Part shown: positions 46,273 through 53,814 of the stretch, piece after piece
Numbering within the stretch: the stretch's first letter is position 1
How the letters are laid out: each line of letters begins with the position of its first letter
Assembly (NCBI GenBank): GCA_958437935.1
Contig: CAUBPS010000012.1
Coordinates: 1 to 64,000 of the forward strand
DNA length: 64,000 nt
Reading direction: 5' to 3'
DNA from: an uncultured Collinsella sp.
GTDB lineage: Bacteria; Actinomycetota; Coriobacteriia; Coriobacteriales; Coriobacteriaceae
Notes under the pieces: generated by a model
The model's database searches: none
Told to the model about the DNA's origin: nothing
The model's input: only the letters and a program-made list of their open reading frames with translations
Program-made: the position numbers and the translations under genes

Positions 46273-47046
46273 ATGGCAAACCAGACAGACCGGCAGACGA
46301 TCCAACTCGTCCTTATCCGCCACGGAGAGTCGGAGTGGAACAAACTCAACCTGTTCACCGGCTGGACCGACGTAGAGCTCACCGACACGGGCCGCGAAGA
46401 AGCCGCCGCAGGCGGTCGAGCCCTCAAAGAAGCCGGTTTCGACTTTGACGTCTGCTACACTTCGCGCCTCAAGCGCGCGATCCACACCCTCAACATCGTG
46501 CTCGGCCAAATGGATCGCGAGTGGCTGCCCGTCATCAAATCCTGGAAGCTCAACGAGCGCCACTACGGCGCGTTGCAGGGTCTCAACAAGGCCGATGCCG
46601 CGGCGGAGCACGGCGACGAACAGGTGCTCATCTGGCGCCGCTCCTTCGATATCTGCCCGCCGGCACTCGAGCCGAACGACGCGCGCGATCCCCACACCCA
46701 GGAGCAATACCGTGATGTCGCACCCGACCAGCTGCCCTACACCGAGTGCCTCAAGGACACGATAGCCCGTGCCTGGCCTTATTTCGAAGACGAGATTCGC
46801 CCCCAGATGCTCGCCGGCAAGCGCGTACTCATCGCCGCACACGGCAACTCCCTGCGCTCTCTCGTCATGAAGTTCGAGCACCTCACGCCCGAGGAGATCC
46901 TCAAGGTCAACATCCCCACCGGCGTGCCGCTCGTTTACACCTTCGACACCGATTTCAACGTCCTCGACAAGCGCTACATCGGCGACCCGGCGACCATCGC
47001 CGCCAAGATCGACGACGTGGCCAACCAAGGCAAGGCGCGCAGGTAA
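46273..47046 (+). CDS. gpmA: 2,3-bisphosphoglycerate-dependent phosphoglycerate mutase
   Basis: A 257-residue glycolytic enzyme that interconverts 3- and 2-phosphoglycerate. The phosphohistidine motif LIRHGESEWN is near residue 14, followed by NLFTGWTDVELTDTG, TSRLKRAI, and LNERHYGALQGLNK with the catalytic Glu. The second His is in IAAHGNSLRSLV near 198. Length fits the dPGM family. AAGGAGG precedes ATG 46273. It is upstream of and co-oriented with mntH, 75 bp apart. Confidence 0.95.
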   Translation: MANQTDRQTIQLVLIRHGESEWNKLNLFTGWTDVELTDTGREEAAAGGRALKEAGFDFDVCYTSRLKRAIHTLNIVLGQMDREWLPVIKSWKLNERHYGALQGLNKADAAAEHGDEQVLIWRRSFDICPPALEPNDARDPHTQEQYRDVAPDQLPYTECLKDTIARAWPYFEDEIRPQMLAGKRVLIAAHGNSLRSLVMKFEHLTPEEILKVNIPTGVPLVYTFDTDFNVLDKRYIGDPATIAAKIDDVANQGKARR

Positions 47047-47121
47047 CCCCAACCCAAACCCGACGCGTGGCGCCGCATGACCCAGATGCGACGCCACGCC
47101 GCCCATACACAGGAGCGCACC

Positions 47122-48378
47122 ATGCTCAACCATCTCAAACAACACTTTGGCTCCCGACGCACCGGTGGTCACGGAGGCCTAGACATTGCGCGGCACATCG
47201 GCCCCGGGCTGCTCGTGACCGTCGGCTTTATCGACCCGGGCAACTGGGCCTCCAATATGGCCGCGGGCTCGCAGTTTGGCTACGCGCTGCTGTGGATCGT
47301 CACGCTGTCCACGATTATGCTCATCGCGTTGCAGCACAACGCGGCGCACCTGGGCATCGCCACGGGCACCTGTCTTGCCGAGGCCACGACACGCTACCTC
47401 CCCCGCATCGTGGGACGCGCGGTACTCGCCAGTGCCTACCTCGCGACCATCGCCACCGCTATGGCCGAGGTCCTGGGCGGCGCGATCGCGCTCCAGATGC
47501 TCTTTGGACTGCCCGTGCGCGCCGGCTGCGTCATCGTGGCCGCGGCATCGATGGCAATGCTCATGACGAACTCCTACAAGCGTGCCGAGCGCTGGATCAT
47601 CGCCTTCGTCGGCGTGGTAGGACTCTCGTTTTTGGCCGAGCTTGCGCTAGTCAAGGTCGACTGGCCGCAAGCCGCCGCAAGCTGGATCACGCCCAGTATG
47701 CCCACTGGCTCTGCCGCGATTATCGTGAGTGTCCTGGGTGCGGTCGTTATGCCCCACAACCTTTTTCTGCACTCCGAGGTCATCCAATCCATGCACTTCG
47801 AAGGCCAAGGCGAGCAAGTTATCGAGGAACGTCTGCGCTACGAGCTCTTCGACACGCTCTTTTCGATGGGCGTGGGCTGGGCAATCAACTCGGCCATGGT
47901 CATCCTGGCCGCAACGACCTTCTTTGCGCACGGCATTGTCGTAGACGACCTCGCAGTCGCAGCGGCCACGCTCTCCCCCATTCTGGGCCCGGCAAGCTCG
48001 GCCATCTTTGCGGTGGCACTGCTGTTTGCGGGTATATCGAGTAGTGTGACGGCGGGCATGGCGGCGGGCACCATCACCGCAGGCATGTTCGACGAGGAAT
48101 ACGACATCCACGACCGACATTCCTCGATCGGGGTGGCGGCTTGTTTCGTCGGCGCAGTGGCGGCATGCTTGGTCGTCCCGAATCCTTTTGAGGGTCTCAT
48201 CTGGAGTCAGGCGCTGCTGTCGCTTCAGTTGCCGATTACGGTCTTTGTGCTCATACGACTCACCAGTTCGCCCCGCGTTATGGGCAAATACGCCAACTCG
48301 CGCCCGCTCAACGCGCTGCTCGTAGGGATCGGCGTCATCGTGACGATTCTCGACATCGTGCTGCTAACGGGGATGTAA
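47122..48378 (+). CDS. mntH: Nramp family divalent metal transporter
   Basis: A 418-residue membrane protein with about eleven helices that imports Mn2+ (and often Fe2+) with protons. The helix-1 metal motif reads FIDPGNWASN near residue 37, and helix 6 has VVMPHNLFLHS near 212. The DPGN Asp/Asn and the Met-Pro-His-Asn set are the metal ligands in the family; the Met argues for a transition metal, not Mg2+. ATG 47122 has AGGAG at 7 bases. Confidence 0.93.
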   Translation: MLNHLKQHFGSRRTGGHGGLDIARHIGPGLLVTVGFIDPGNWASNMAAGSQFGYALLWIVTLSTIMLIALQHNAAHLGIATGTCLAEATTRYLPRIVGRAVLASAYLATIATAMAEVLGGAIALQMLFGLPVRAGCVIVAAASMAMLMTNSYKRAERWIIAFVGVVGLSFLAELALVKVDWPQAAASWITPSMPTGSAAIIVSVLGAVVMPHNLFLHSEVIQSMHFEGQGEQVIEERLRYELFDTLFSMGVGWAINSAMVILAATTFFAHGIVVDDLAVAAATLSPILGPASSAIFAVALLFAGISSSVTAGMAAGTITAGMFDEEYDIHDRHSSIGVAACFVGAVAACLVVPNPFEGLIWSQALLSLQLPITVFVLIRLTSSPRVMGKYANSRPLNALLVGIGVIVTILDIVLLTGM

Positions 48379-48407
48379 TTGGGATGGCGTGACTGTCCAG
48401 ATATAAC

Positions 48408-48430
48408 GTCTCAATCTGTAACACGTGAGA
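48408..48430. repeat. half copy of the family B palindrome
   Basis: GTCTCAATCTGTAACA matches the family B left arm exactly, but no matching right arm follows. It lies 30 bp after mntH. Confidence 0.6.
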
Positions 48431-48455
48431 CCGTTTTAAACCGTCAGATAAATCA

Positions 48456-48490
48456 AAAGGGTCCCGGCCGAGAATTCGACCGGGACCCTT
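48456..48490 (-). terminator. terminator of the rubredoxin gene
   Basis: AGGGTCCCGG.CGA pairs with TCG.CCGGGACCCT; on the minus strand TTTTGATT follows. It may also stop mntH transcripts from the other side. Confidence 0.8.
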
Positions 48491-48530
48491 GGACAGAGCT
48501 ACATGTTGTTGCAAGTCGTGTGTCTACGAG

Positions 48531-48674
48531 CTACTCCTCGACAAGCTCAAACTCATCGGGGCCGACGCCGCAGACCGGGCACACGTAGTCCTCGGGCAGC
48601 TCGGGCGTGTCGACCTCAACCTCGTAACCGCAAACGGTGCACACAAACTTATACGTCTTCTTCTCCTCAGCCAT
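48531..48674 (-). CDS. rubredoxin
   Basis: A 47-residue iron protein with the two iron loops FVCTVCGYEV (about residue 8-14) and VCPVCGVGPDEFE. It carries single electrons for oxygen- or peroxide-detoxifying reductases in anaerobes. Start ATG 48674 follows GAGGAG. The loop between the two Cys pairs is shorter than in classic 52-residue rubredoxins. Upstream on the same strand is a flavin reductase, but the gap suggests separate units. Confidence 0.88.
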   Translation of the reverse strand: MAEEKKTYKFVCTVCGYEVEVDTPELPEDYVCPVCGVGPDEFELVEE

Positions 48675-48763
48675 GATGTTCTCCTCTCGAACGCGACTGG
48701 TGATGTACTTCATTTATTAGTATAGATTCTCAATAATATAATGCAAGTATTTTTAGAACATTT

Positions 48764-49267
48764 CTAGCCTTGATATGAGGACGCCTTCGGAGGCGTCTTG
48801 CCCTTCAGGACCTTATGGTAGTAATCGTAGGTGAGCGGTGTCTCGTCGCTCAAGCGCTCGGCATCCTCAACCTCGCCGATAAACAGTAGATGCGTGCCCA
48901 CATCCACGGTGTCGATCAGACGGCAGCTAAACAGCGCTGCCGCGTGCTCGGGAACATAGGGCATACCCAGTGCGGTCTCGCGCGTCTCGTACTTGGCAAA
49001 CTTGTCGTAATCGCTGCTGGTGCGGAAGCCAAAATTGCCGATATAGAGCATGTCGGCGGTCTGGTCAATCACGGTCAGTGCAAAGGCCTTGGCAGATGCA
49101 ATAACGCCAGACGTGACATTTTCCTTGTTCACGGCAATCGAGATGCGCGGCGGGACGGATGTCACCTGCACTGCTGTGTTGATAACGCAGCCGGCACGCA
49201 GCCCGTCCGCCGCGGCGCTCACCACGTACAGGCCACTCGGCATGGTAAAGAACGCAGTTTTGTCCAT
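48764..49267 (-). CDS. flavin reductase family protein
   Basis: A 167-residue FMN-binding split-barrel protein. The opening AFFTMPSGLYVVSA, then INTAVQVTSVPPRISIAVNKEN, is typical of the flavin reductase-like domain; FGFRTSSDYDKF and CRLIDTVDVGTHLLFIGEV follow. It likely reduces FMN/FAD or acts with the adjacent rubredoxin in oxygen defence, as in fused high-molecular-weight rubredoxins; that link is inference. ATG 49267 has GGGAG upstream. The longer frame to 49459 runs through a terminator and is rejected. Confidence 0.85.
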   Translation of the reverse strand: MDKTAFFTMPSGLYVVSAAADGLRAGCVINTAVQVTSVPPRISIAVNKENVTSGVIASAKAFALTVIDQTADMLYIGNFGFRTSSDYDKFAKYETRETALGMPYVPEHAAALFSCRLIDTVDVGTHLLFIGEVEDAERLSDETPLTYDYYHKVLKGKTPPKASSYQG

Positions 49268-49317
49268 AACGATCACTCCCCTAGCTCGGGTTGGAACCTC
49301 ATGGATGTATGTACCCA

Positions 49318-49352
49318 CAAAAAAGGCGGCACCCATAACGGACGCCGCCTTT
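49318..49352 (-). terminator. terminator of the smpB unit
   Basis: AAAGGCGGC pairs with GCCGCCTTT, followed on the minus strand by TTTTTTG. It lies between smpB and the flavin reductase. Confidence 0.8.
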
Positions 49353-49394
49353 GAGACATATGTGTCAGAACAGTAAGAAAGATGAGACGCCCGC

Positions 49395-49462
49395 AGTTGC
49401 GGTGAAATAGGGACCGAATAGCCCCTCAAACAGGCAAAACAGTCCGTATTCCACCGCAACTT
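49395..49462. repeat. family A palindrome, copy 3
   Basis: AGTTGCGGTGAAATAGGGAC pairs with a slightly decayed arm GTCCGTATTCCACCGCAACT (two mismatches). It lies just past the smpB stop, before the terminator. Confidence 0.8.
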
Positions 49463-49473
49463 ATACAGAGTGC

Positions 49474-49944
49474 CTAGCGGTTGCGTTCCTTAAGGGCGCG
49501 GTCGATCTCGCGCTGAACGTCGCGCTTGGCCATGTCCTCGCGCTTGTCGTAGAGCTTCTTGCCGCGACCCAAACCCAGCAGCAGCTTTACGCGGCCGTCG
49601 GTATTAAAGTAGAGCTCCAACGGAACCAGCGCATAACCACGGTTGCGAAGTTTGCCGTCAAGAAAGTCGATCTCCTTGCGGTGCAGCAGCAGACGACGCC
49701 GACGGTCGGGATTGCGATTCCACACGCCACCATGGCTATAAGGGTGGATATGCAGGCCGACGAGCCAGCACTCCCCGCCGCGGATCAGCGCGAAGGTATC
49801 GGTAATCTGGCACGCGCGCTCGCGAATCGACTTGACCTCGGTGCCGCTCAGCTCAATACCGCACTCAAACGTCTCATCGATAAAGTACTCGTGATGTGCC
49901 GAGCGATTCTTGGAAATGAGCTTGCGTTCACGCTTACTGGGCAT
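49474..49944 (-). CDS. smpB: SsrA-binding protein SmpB
   Basis: A 156-residue partner of tmRNA in ribosome rescue. Family motifs are present: NRSAHHEYFIDETFECGI, LSGTEVKSIRE, HIHPYSHGGVWN (a variant of the usual HI.PY), LLLHRKEID, and the Lys/Arg-rich tail GRGKKLYDKRED..KRDVQREI. ATG 49944 has AAGGAGG. It overlaps the TPR-like gene by 11 bases. tmRNA itself is not in the window; RNase R, another trans-translation factor, lies 4 kb away. Confidence 0.95.
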   Translation of the reverse strand: MPSKRERKLISKNRSAHHEYFIDETFECGIELSGTEVKSIRERACQITDTFALIRGGECWLVGLHIHPYSHGGVWNRNPDRRRRLLLHRKEIDFLDGKLRNRGYALVPLELYFNTDGRVKLLLGLGRGKKLYDKREDMAKRDVQREIDRALKERNR

Positions 49945-50851
49945 CGCCGGCCTCCTTGGCGCCATCGGAACCCTTGCCCGTAGCTTCGCGCTTTGCCTTG
50001 CGCTCGGCATTGAGTTCGGCATCGCTCTCGCGCACCAGTTTGATAATCGCCGCGCAGGCTTCCTCGCCCACCAAGTCACGAGCACGCACCGTCAGGCGCG
50101 TCGCCTCCTGCTTGTCGCCGTCGCTTGCAGCATCGGTCGCGCACATAATCAGGCAGATGGCAATCTCGGCCGAAGGCGAGGTCGGAACGCCTTGCAGGGC
50201 CAGTTCACCCATCACGTGCTCGTCGCTCTCCTCGGCGGCATCCGGATGGGTAGTATGGATCTTGTTGAGCAGGCGCGTCGTATGCGCATCGTTGGGCGCC
50301 AGGCGCAGCGCCAGACGCGCGCAGCCCACGGCAGCCGAAATGTTCTCGGTCTCGGGCTCCAAGAAGTACTGTCCCAGATTGGCGTAAGCGCGGGCGGCGC
50401 ACTTGCCATCGCTTGCACGCTCCAGCACCGAAAACGAGAGCGATGCCCATTCCTGCTTGTCTTCGAGTGCGCGGAACAGCTCGGCCAAATCCAAGCGATA
50501 GTTGCAGTTCATGGGGTCCCAACGCACAGCCTGCATCAGGGCATTGCGAGCGCTCACATAATCCTGCTGGCGAATGTAGGCAAACGCCATGTCAGAGTAC
50601 AGGCGGTCAAACGGCACCTCGACCTGCACGAGCTCGCGCGGATCCTTCTCCACGCGGCGATAGGCCAAGCGCTCAAACTTGCTATCGAAGCTAAAGTATT
50701 GGCGCTTCTCCTCCGTCTTGCACTCGGCGTCGATATACTCCTCGGCGAGCTCCACCAGGCGCTCCAGCAGCGGCGTCGCCGTAGCCAGGTCGCCCTGCGC
50801 CAGATAGTTCTCGGCATACGTGATGTCTTGCAAGCTGATGGGCAGGTCCAT
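49934..50851 (-). CDS. TPR-like helical repeat protein of unknown function
   Basis: A 305-residue soluble protein composed of helix pairs that look like degenerate tetratricopeptide repeats (AENYLAQGDLATATPLLERLV; SDMAFAYIRQQDYVSARNALMQAVRWDP; CARLALRLAPNDAHTTRLL). The C-terminal ~25 residues are Lys/Glu/Gly-rich. The function is unknown; overlap with smpB suggests coupled expression. ATG 50851 has GAGGAG at 6 bases. Confidence 0.75.
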   Translation of the reverse strand: MDLPISLQDITYAENYLAQGDLATATPLLERLVELAEEYIDAECKTEEKRQYFSFDSKFERLAYRRVEKDPRELVQVEVPFDRLYSDMAFAYIRQQDYVSARNALMQAVRWDPMNCNYRLDLAELFRALEDKQEWASLSFSVLERASDGKCAARAYANLGQYFLEPETENISAAVGCARLALRLAPNDAHTTRLLNKIHTTHPDAAEESDEHVMGELALQGVPTSPSAEIAICLIMCATDAASDGDKQEATRLTVRARDLVGEEACAAIIKLVRESDAELNAERKAKREATGKGSDGAKEAGDAQ

Positions 50852-50907
50852 GACAACTCCTCGGTCCAGGCGGCAGACTCAACGCGCCTTAAACATCGGT
50901 CAATACA

Positions 50908-50937
50908 CAAAACCCGGGTCTCTTACGAGGCCCGGGC
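50908..50937 (-). terminator. terminator of the tRNA pair
   Basis: GCCCGGG.. pairs with CCCGGGT around a CTCGTAAGAG tip; TTTTGTGT follows on the minus strand, ten bases after the tRNA-Glu CCA end. Confidence 0.75.
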
Positions 50938-50946
50938 GTTCAATTT

Positions 50947-51023
50947 TGGTAGCCCGTACCAGATTCGAACTGGTGATCTCCGCCTTGAGAGGGCGGCGTC
51001 CTAAACCGCTAGACGAACGGGCC
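50947..51023 (-). tRNA. tRNA-Glu (CTC)
   Basis: On the minus strand the acceptor GGCCCGT pairs with ACGGGCT, the anticodon arm is CCGCC-CTCTCAA-GGCGG with anticodon CTC, and the T-arm contains GTTCGAATC. CCA is encoded. Confidence 0.93.
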
Positions 51024-51040
51024 ATATGTAGCAAATGCAA

Positions 51041-51114
51041 TGGCTGGGATGGAGGGAGTCGAACCCCCATTGACGGAACCAGAATCCGCTGTCCTGCCAT
51101 TAGACGACATCCCA
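51041..51114 (-). tRNA. tRNA-Gln (CTG)
   Basis: Acceptor TGGGATG pairs with CATCCCA, the anticodon loop TTCTGGT gives anticodon CTG, the T-arm has GGTTCGACTCC, and CCA is encoded. It is 17 bp upstream of tRNA-Glu on the same strand. Confidence 0.93.
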
Positions 51115-51158
51115 ATGACTGCATCGCTGCGCTCGGCTGTGCCTTTGCGCAAGAAAGA

Positions 51159-51187
51159 AATATACGGGAAGTCCCGCCGTGACGCAA
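51159..51187 (-). promoter_or_regulatory. promoter of the tRNA pair
   Basis: Minus strand TTGCGT (51187-51182), exactly 17 bp, then TATATT (51164-51159). Transcription would begin about 35-40 bp before the tRNA-Gln 5' end. Confidence 0.65.
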
Positions 51188-51379
51188 GCCCTAATTTTGA
51201 CTTTTTTGAAATTCAGTCAAATACGGCCAACACGTGAAGGACCTGTGAAGCACCAGCGACACCTACGGCGTCAAAGCCCGTAAAACATCCCACATCTACC
51301 GCTGGTAGATTACAACAATGCAGCACTCACGGCTGATGGCACAATCGAACCGTCATCATTGCACGGATATCGAGGCACC

Positions 51380-51790
51380 ATGGACGAAGAGCTTGATTAC
51401 CTATGGGAGACCCTGGGCCTCGAGATCACTGCTGACCTTTGGCCCGAACGGGACAAAATCCATCCCACACTGCGCCCCGCCATCACGGTGATGCAGGCAA
51501 AATACCGCCGTGCATCCTTTTTGATCATGCGAGTGTCATGGCACGCGGGACTCCCCGACCTTAAGCGAATCCAGGCAAGCCTCGTCGAGCTGTCCGGTAT
51601 GCCGACCGTCATATCCGAGGCGCACCTGGAGCAGCGCCAGCGCGAGCGACTGCAACAGCAGCGGATTCCCTTTATCTGTCCCGGCGTTCAGGCATATCTG
51701 CCCTTTATGGACGAGGAGTACTGGAGCGGCAAGCCCAACAAGCACGTAAAGGTCTACGATCCGCACGAATGGGCACAGCTCGAGGATTGA
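51380..51790 (+). CDS. stand-alone N-terminal-type segment of a MarR-associated protein
   Basis: A 136-residue soluble protein. The stretch RQRERLQQQRIPFICPGVQAYLPFM resembles the RQR..L....IPFIVPG.Q.YLPF signature found in the N-terminal half of larger (~300-residue) regulators that end in a MarR-type winged helix. Here the protein stops shortly after the signature and no winged helix follows, so it is a short member or a truncated relative. ATG 51380 follows GAGG. The family link is by eye and unproven. Confidence 0.6.
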   Translation: MDEELDYLWETLGLEITADLWPERDKIHPTLRPAITVMQAKYRRASFLIMRVSWHAGLPDLKRIQASLVELSGMPTVISEAHLEQRQRERLQQQRIPFICPGVQAYLPFMDEEYWSGKPNKHVKVYDPHEWAQLED

Positions 51791-51862
51791 GCCGAGCGAG
51801 CCCGCCGATGGAAAACACATCCCACCCCGATCACTCAAAACGGGTCGCATTTTCCGGAGCCG

Positions 51863-52222
51863 CTACAGCAACGCCTCGGCCCAAGCCGCTTCCCTAAAGC
51901 CAGGAATCGCAAAGTCGTCGCCCACCAGCAGCGGACGCTTGACCAGCATGCCGTCGGTCGCCAGCAGCTCATAGCATTCCCGATCCGTCATGCCCGCATC
52001 CAGACGCGCCTTCAGGCCCAGCTCTCGATATTTCATGCCCGACGAATTAAAGAAGCGCCGCACCGGCAGCCCCGAACGAGCAATCCAGGTCGCAAGCTCA
52101 TCAGCCGTGGGATTGTCCAAAACGATATCGCGGTCGATATACTCTACCCCATGTTCGTCCAGCCATGCCTTGGCCTTCTTACAGGTCGAGCACTTGGGAT
52201 ATTCAACAAACAATACCGCCAT
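51863..52222 (-). CDS. ArsC/Spx family protein
   Basis: A 119-residue thioredoxin-fold protein. The N-terminus FVEYPKCSTCKKAKAWLDEHG has the CxxC pair of Spx/YffB-type members; LVKRPLLVGD near residue 95 is the usual RP-containing segment. It could be an arsenate-reductase-like thiol enzyme or an RNA-polymerase-binding Spx/MgsR homologue; sequence alone does not decide. ATG 52222 has AAGGAA upstream. It stands alone. Confidence 0.85.
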   Translation of the reverse strand: MAVLFVEYPKCSTCKKAKAWLDEHGVEYIDRDIVLDNPTADELATWIARSGLPVRRFFNSSGMKYRELGLKARLDAGMTDRECYELLATDGMLVKRPLLVGDDFAIPGFREAAWAEALL

Positions 52223-52344
52223 GGGATTTCCTTTCTTAGAGAAAACAGGTGTATGGAAAACTGCACATCGACGACCGCTCGCGATTGCAGCCGTTATTGT
52301 AGTCAATGTCGAAGCATAGGCAGTCGCGATGTCTCGTCTTAAGG

Positions 52345-52926
52345 CTAGCGCCTCGCATGGGCGCCGATCGGCCGAGTCGCATGGCGCACCAACGCCGCTG
52401 CCAGCAATACCAACAGCATGGCGGTGATATAGCCCGCAGCATCGAATCCTAAATCGATAACGTCGAAATGCCTGCCGGGAACAAAGATCTTATGTACCTG
52501 ATCGCCAACGGAGCAGGCGGCGCAAAAGAGCAATACGGGCACGCAACGGGAGCACACGCTCCACGGACGCCTGGAAAAGCAAGCCACGATCACCGAGGCG
52601 AACAATCCGACGAAGAAAAACTCTACGGTATGGGCAACGCGACGGACGTTTGCGCCCACCCACATGCGAATGGAAGCAAGTCGGCCAGACCGGACATTCG
52701 AGGCAGCCGAATCGGTGCCCCCGGTCATTCCGTTCTCCGTCTGGGCTTCACCCGTGGCATCGGCGGCCTGAACGCCCGTAGCCTGACCCTCCACCACACG
52801 CGCGGTGGACTCGCTCAGCAACGACGTCTCCACCGCATTTTGCTCCGTCAGCACCCAGATGCCCGCCAGCGTTGCAGCGAACAGAACGATCGCGGTCCAT
52901 CCGATTATTTGTTTTACGCGCGCCAA
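52345..52926 (-). CDS. VanZ-like membrane protein
   Basis: A 193-residue protein with four hydrophobic segments. After helix 1 there is an extended polar loop (about residues 30-85), longer than in most VanZ proteins. The VanZ hallmarks are present: VRRVAHTVEFFFVGL, then SVGDQVHKIFVPGRHFDVIDLGFDAAG. The family links to teicoplanin resistance (VanZ) but most members have unknown roles. The start appears to be TTG at 52926 with GGAGG 7 bases upstream. Confidence 0.8.
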   Translation of the reverse strand: MARVKQIIGWTAIVLFAATLAGIWVLTEQNAVETSLLSESTARVVEGQATGVQAADATGEAQTENGMTGGTDSAASNVRSGRLASIRMWVGANVRRVAHTVEFFFVGLFASVIVACFSRRPWSVCSRCVPVLLFCAACSVGDQVHKIFVPGRHFDVIDLGFDAAGYITAMLLVLLAAALVRHATRPIGAHARR

Positions 52927-53031
52927 GGGCCAACCTCCTTTTTTTGAATATCAGCGAGTGTAGCCCCAAATGACATCGTCACCGTATCAAAATTTGAATC
53001 GCAACAGGAAGCGACAAGGCGACGCAAACCC

Positions 53032-53637
53032 CTACCCCGCCTCGCGCATCCAGCGATCAAACGTCCCCACGCACACACCCAGGCGCTTTGCGGCCTGGCT
53101 GCGGGTGATATCGCCCGCCTCATAACTGTCGCGCACCAGTTCAAACTGCGGAGGGCATGGCTTGCGAGGCCGGCCAAACCGCACCCCTCGCGCCCGCGCC
53201 GCTGCAATTCCCTCCGCTTGGCGCCGATGGATATTCTCGCGCTCCACCTGCGCCACGTAGCTCAGCAGTTGCAGCACAATATCGGCAATCAGGGCATTAG
53301 TCACATCCGGCGTGCCGCTTGCCCTGGCGCGCGTGTCAAGCAATGGCATGTCCAACACCACAATGGCAACCCCGAGCTCCTTGGTAATGCGACGCCATTC
53401 CTCAAGAATCTCGGAGTAATTACGACCAAGTCGGTCGATAGAAAGCACCACCAGCACGTCCCCGTCTCCCAGGACGTGCAGCAGCTCGCGATAGCGCGGT
53501 CGATCGAAGTCCTTGCCGCTCGCATGGTCGGCATAAATATTCGCCGAGCCCACGCCATAGGCGCCCAGCGCATCCAGCTGCCGATTAAGATTCTGATCGC
53601 GCGAACTCACCCGCGCATAACCATACACCGTCGCCAT
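53032..53637 (-). CDS. serine recombinase (resolvase/invertase family)
   Basis: A 200-residue small serine recombinase of the Hin/Gin/Tn3-resolvase type. The N-terminus YGYARVSSRDQNLNRQLDAL includes the nucleophile Ser, VLSIDRLGRN and ERENIHRRQAEGI are catalytic-domain motifs, and the C-terminus has GRPRKP then a helix-turn-helix (ITRSQAAKRLGVCVGTFDRWM). It recombines short DNA sites. No transposase, invertible segment or inverted crossover sites are evident beside it, so its target is unknown. ATG 53637 has a weak GGGGAT site. Confidence 0.88.
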   Translation of the reverse strand: MATVYGYARVSSRDQNLNRQLDALGAYGVGSANIYADHASGKDFDRPRYRELLHVLGDGDVLVVLSIDRLGRNYSEILEEWRRITKELGVAIVVLDMPLLDTRARASGTPDVTNALIADIVLQLLSYVAQVERENIHRRQAEGIAAARARGVRFGRPRKPCPPQFELVRDSYEAGDITRSQAAKRLGVCVGTFDRWMREAG

Positions 53638-53655
53638 CTCATCCCCGCTTTCTTG

Positions 53656-53697
53656 TAAACCTGCCAAAAAGGGACAGGTTTATTTTGGTAGGTTTTA
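53656..53697. repeat. hairpin upstream of the recombinase, family C
   Basis: AAACCTGCCAAAA pairs with TTTTGGTAGGTTT (one mismatch) with AGGGACAGGTTTA in the loop. It begins 19 bp before the recombinase start and could be its operator or recombination site; it also contains the GGGACAGG motif of the other hairpins. Confidence 0.65.
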
Positions 53698-53757
53698 CCT
53701 CTCAAATAGCAGGTAAGCGGGCGGCCGAGCAGACGGCAAGGTAGCCATGATCCAAAT

Positions 53758-53791
53758 GCGGAGGGCGGCCCCGAAAGACCGCCCTCCGCTC
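53758..53791 (-). terminator. stem-loop after rnr
   Basis: GGAGGGCGGTC pairs with G.CCGCCCTCC around a TTCG-type tip (UUCG-like). There is no clear T-run, but it lies 25 bp after the rnr stop. Confidence 0.6.
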
Positions 53792-53814
53792 TCCCGCCAT
53801 GAGTCGAGATTTGG

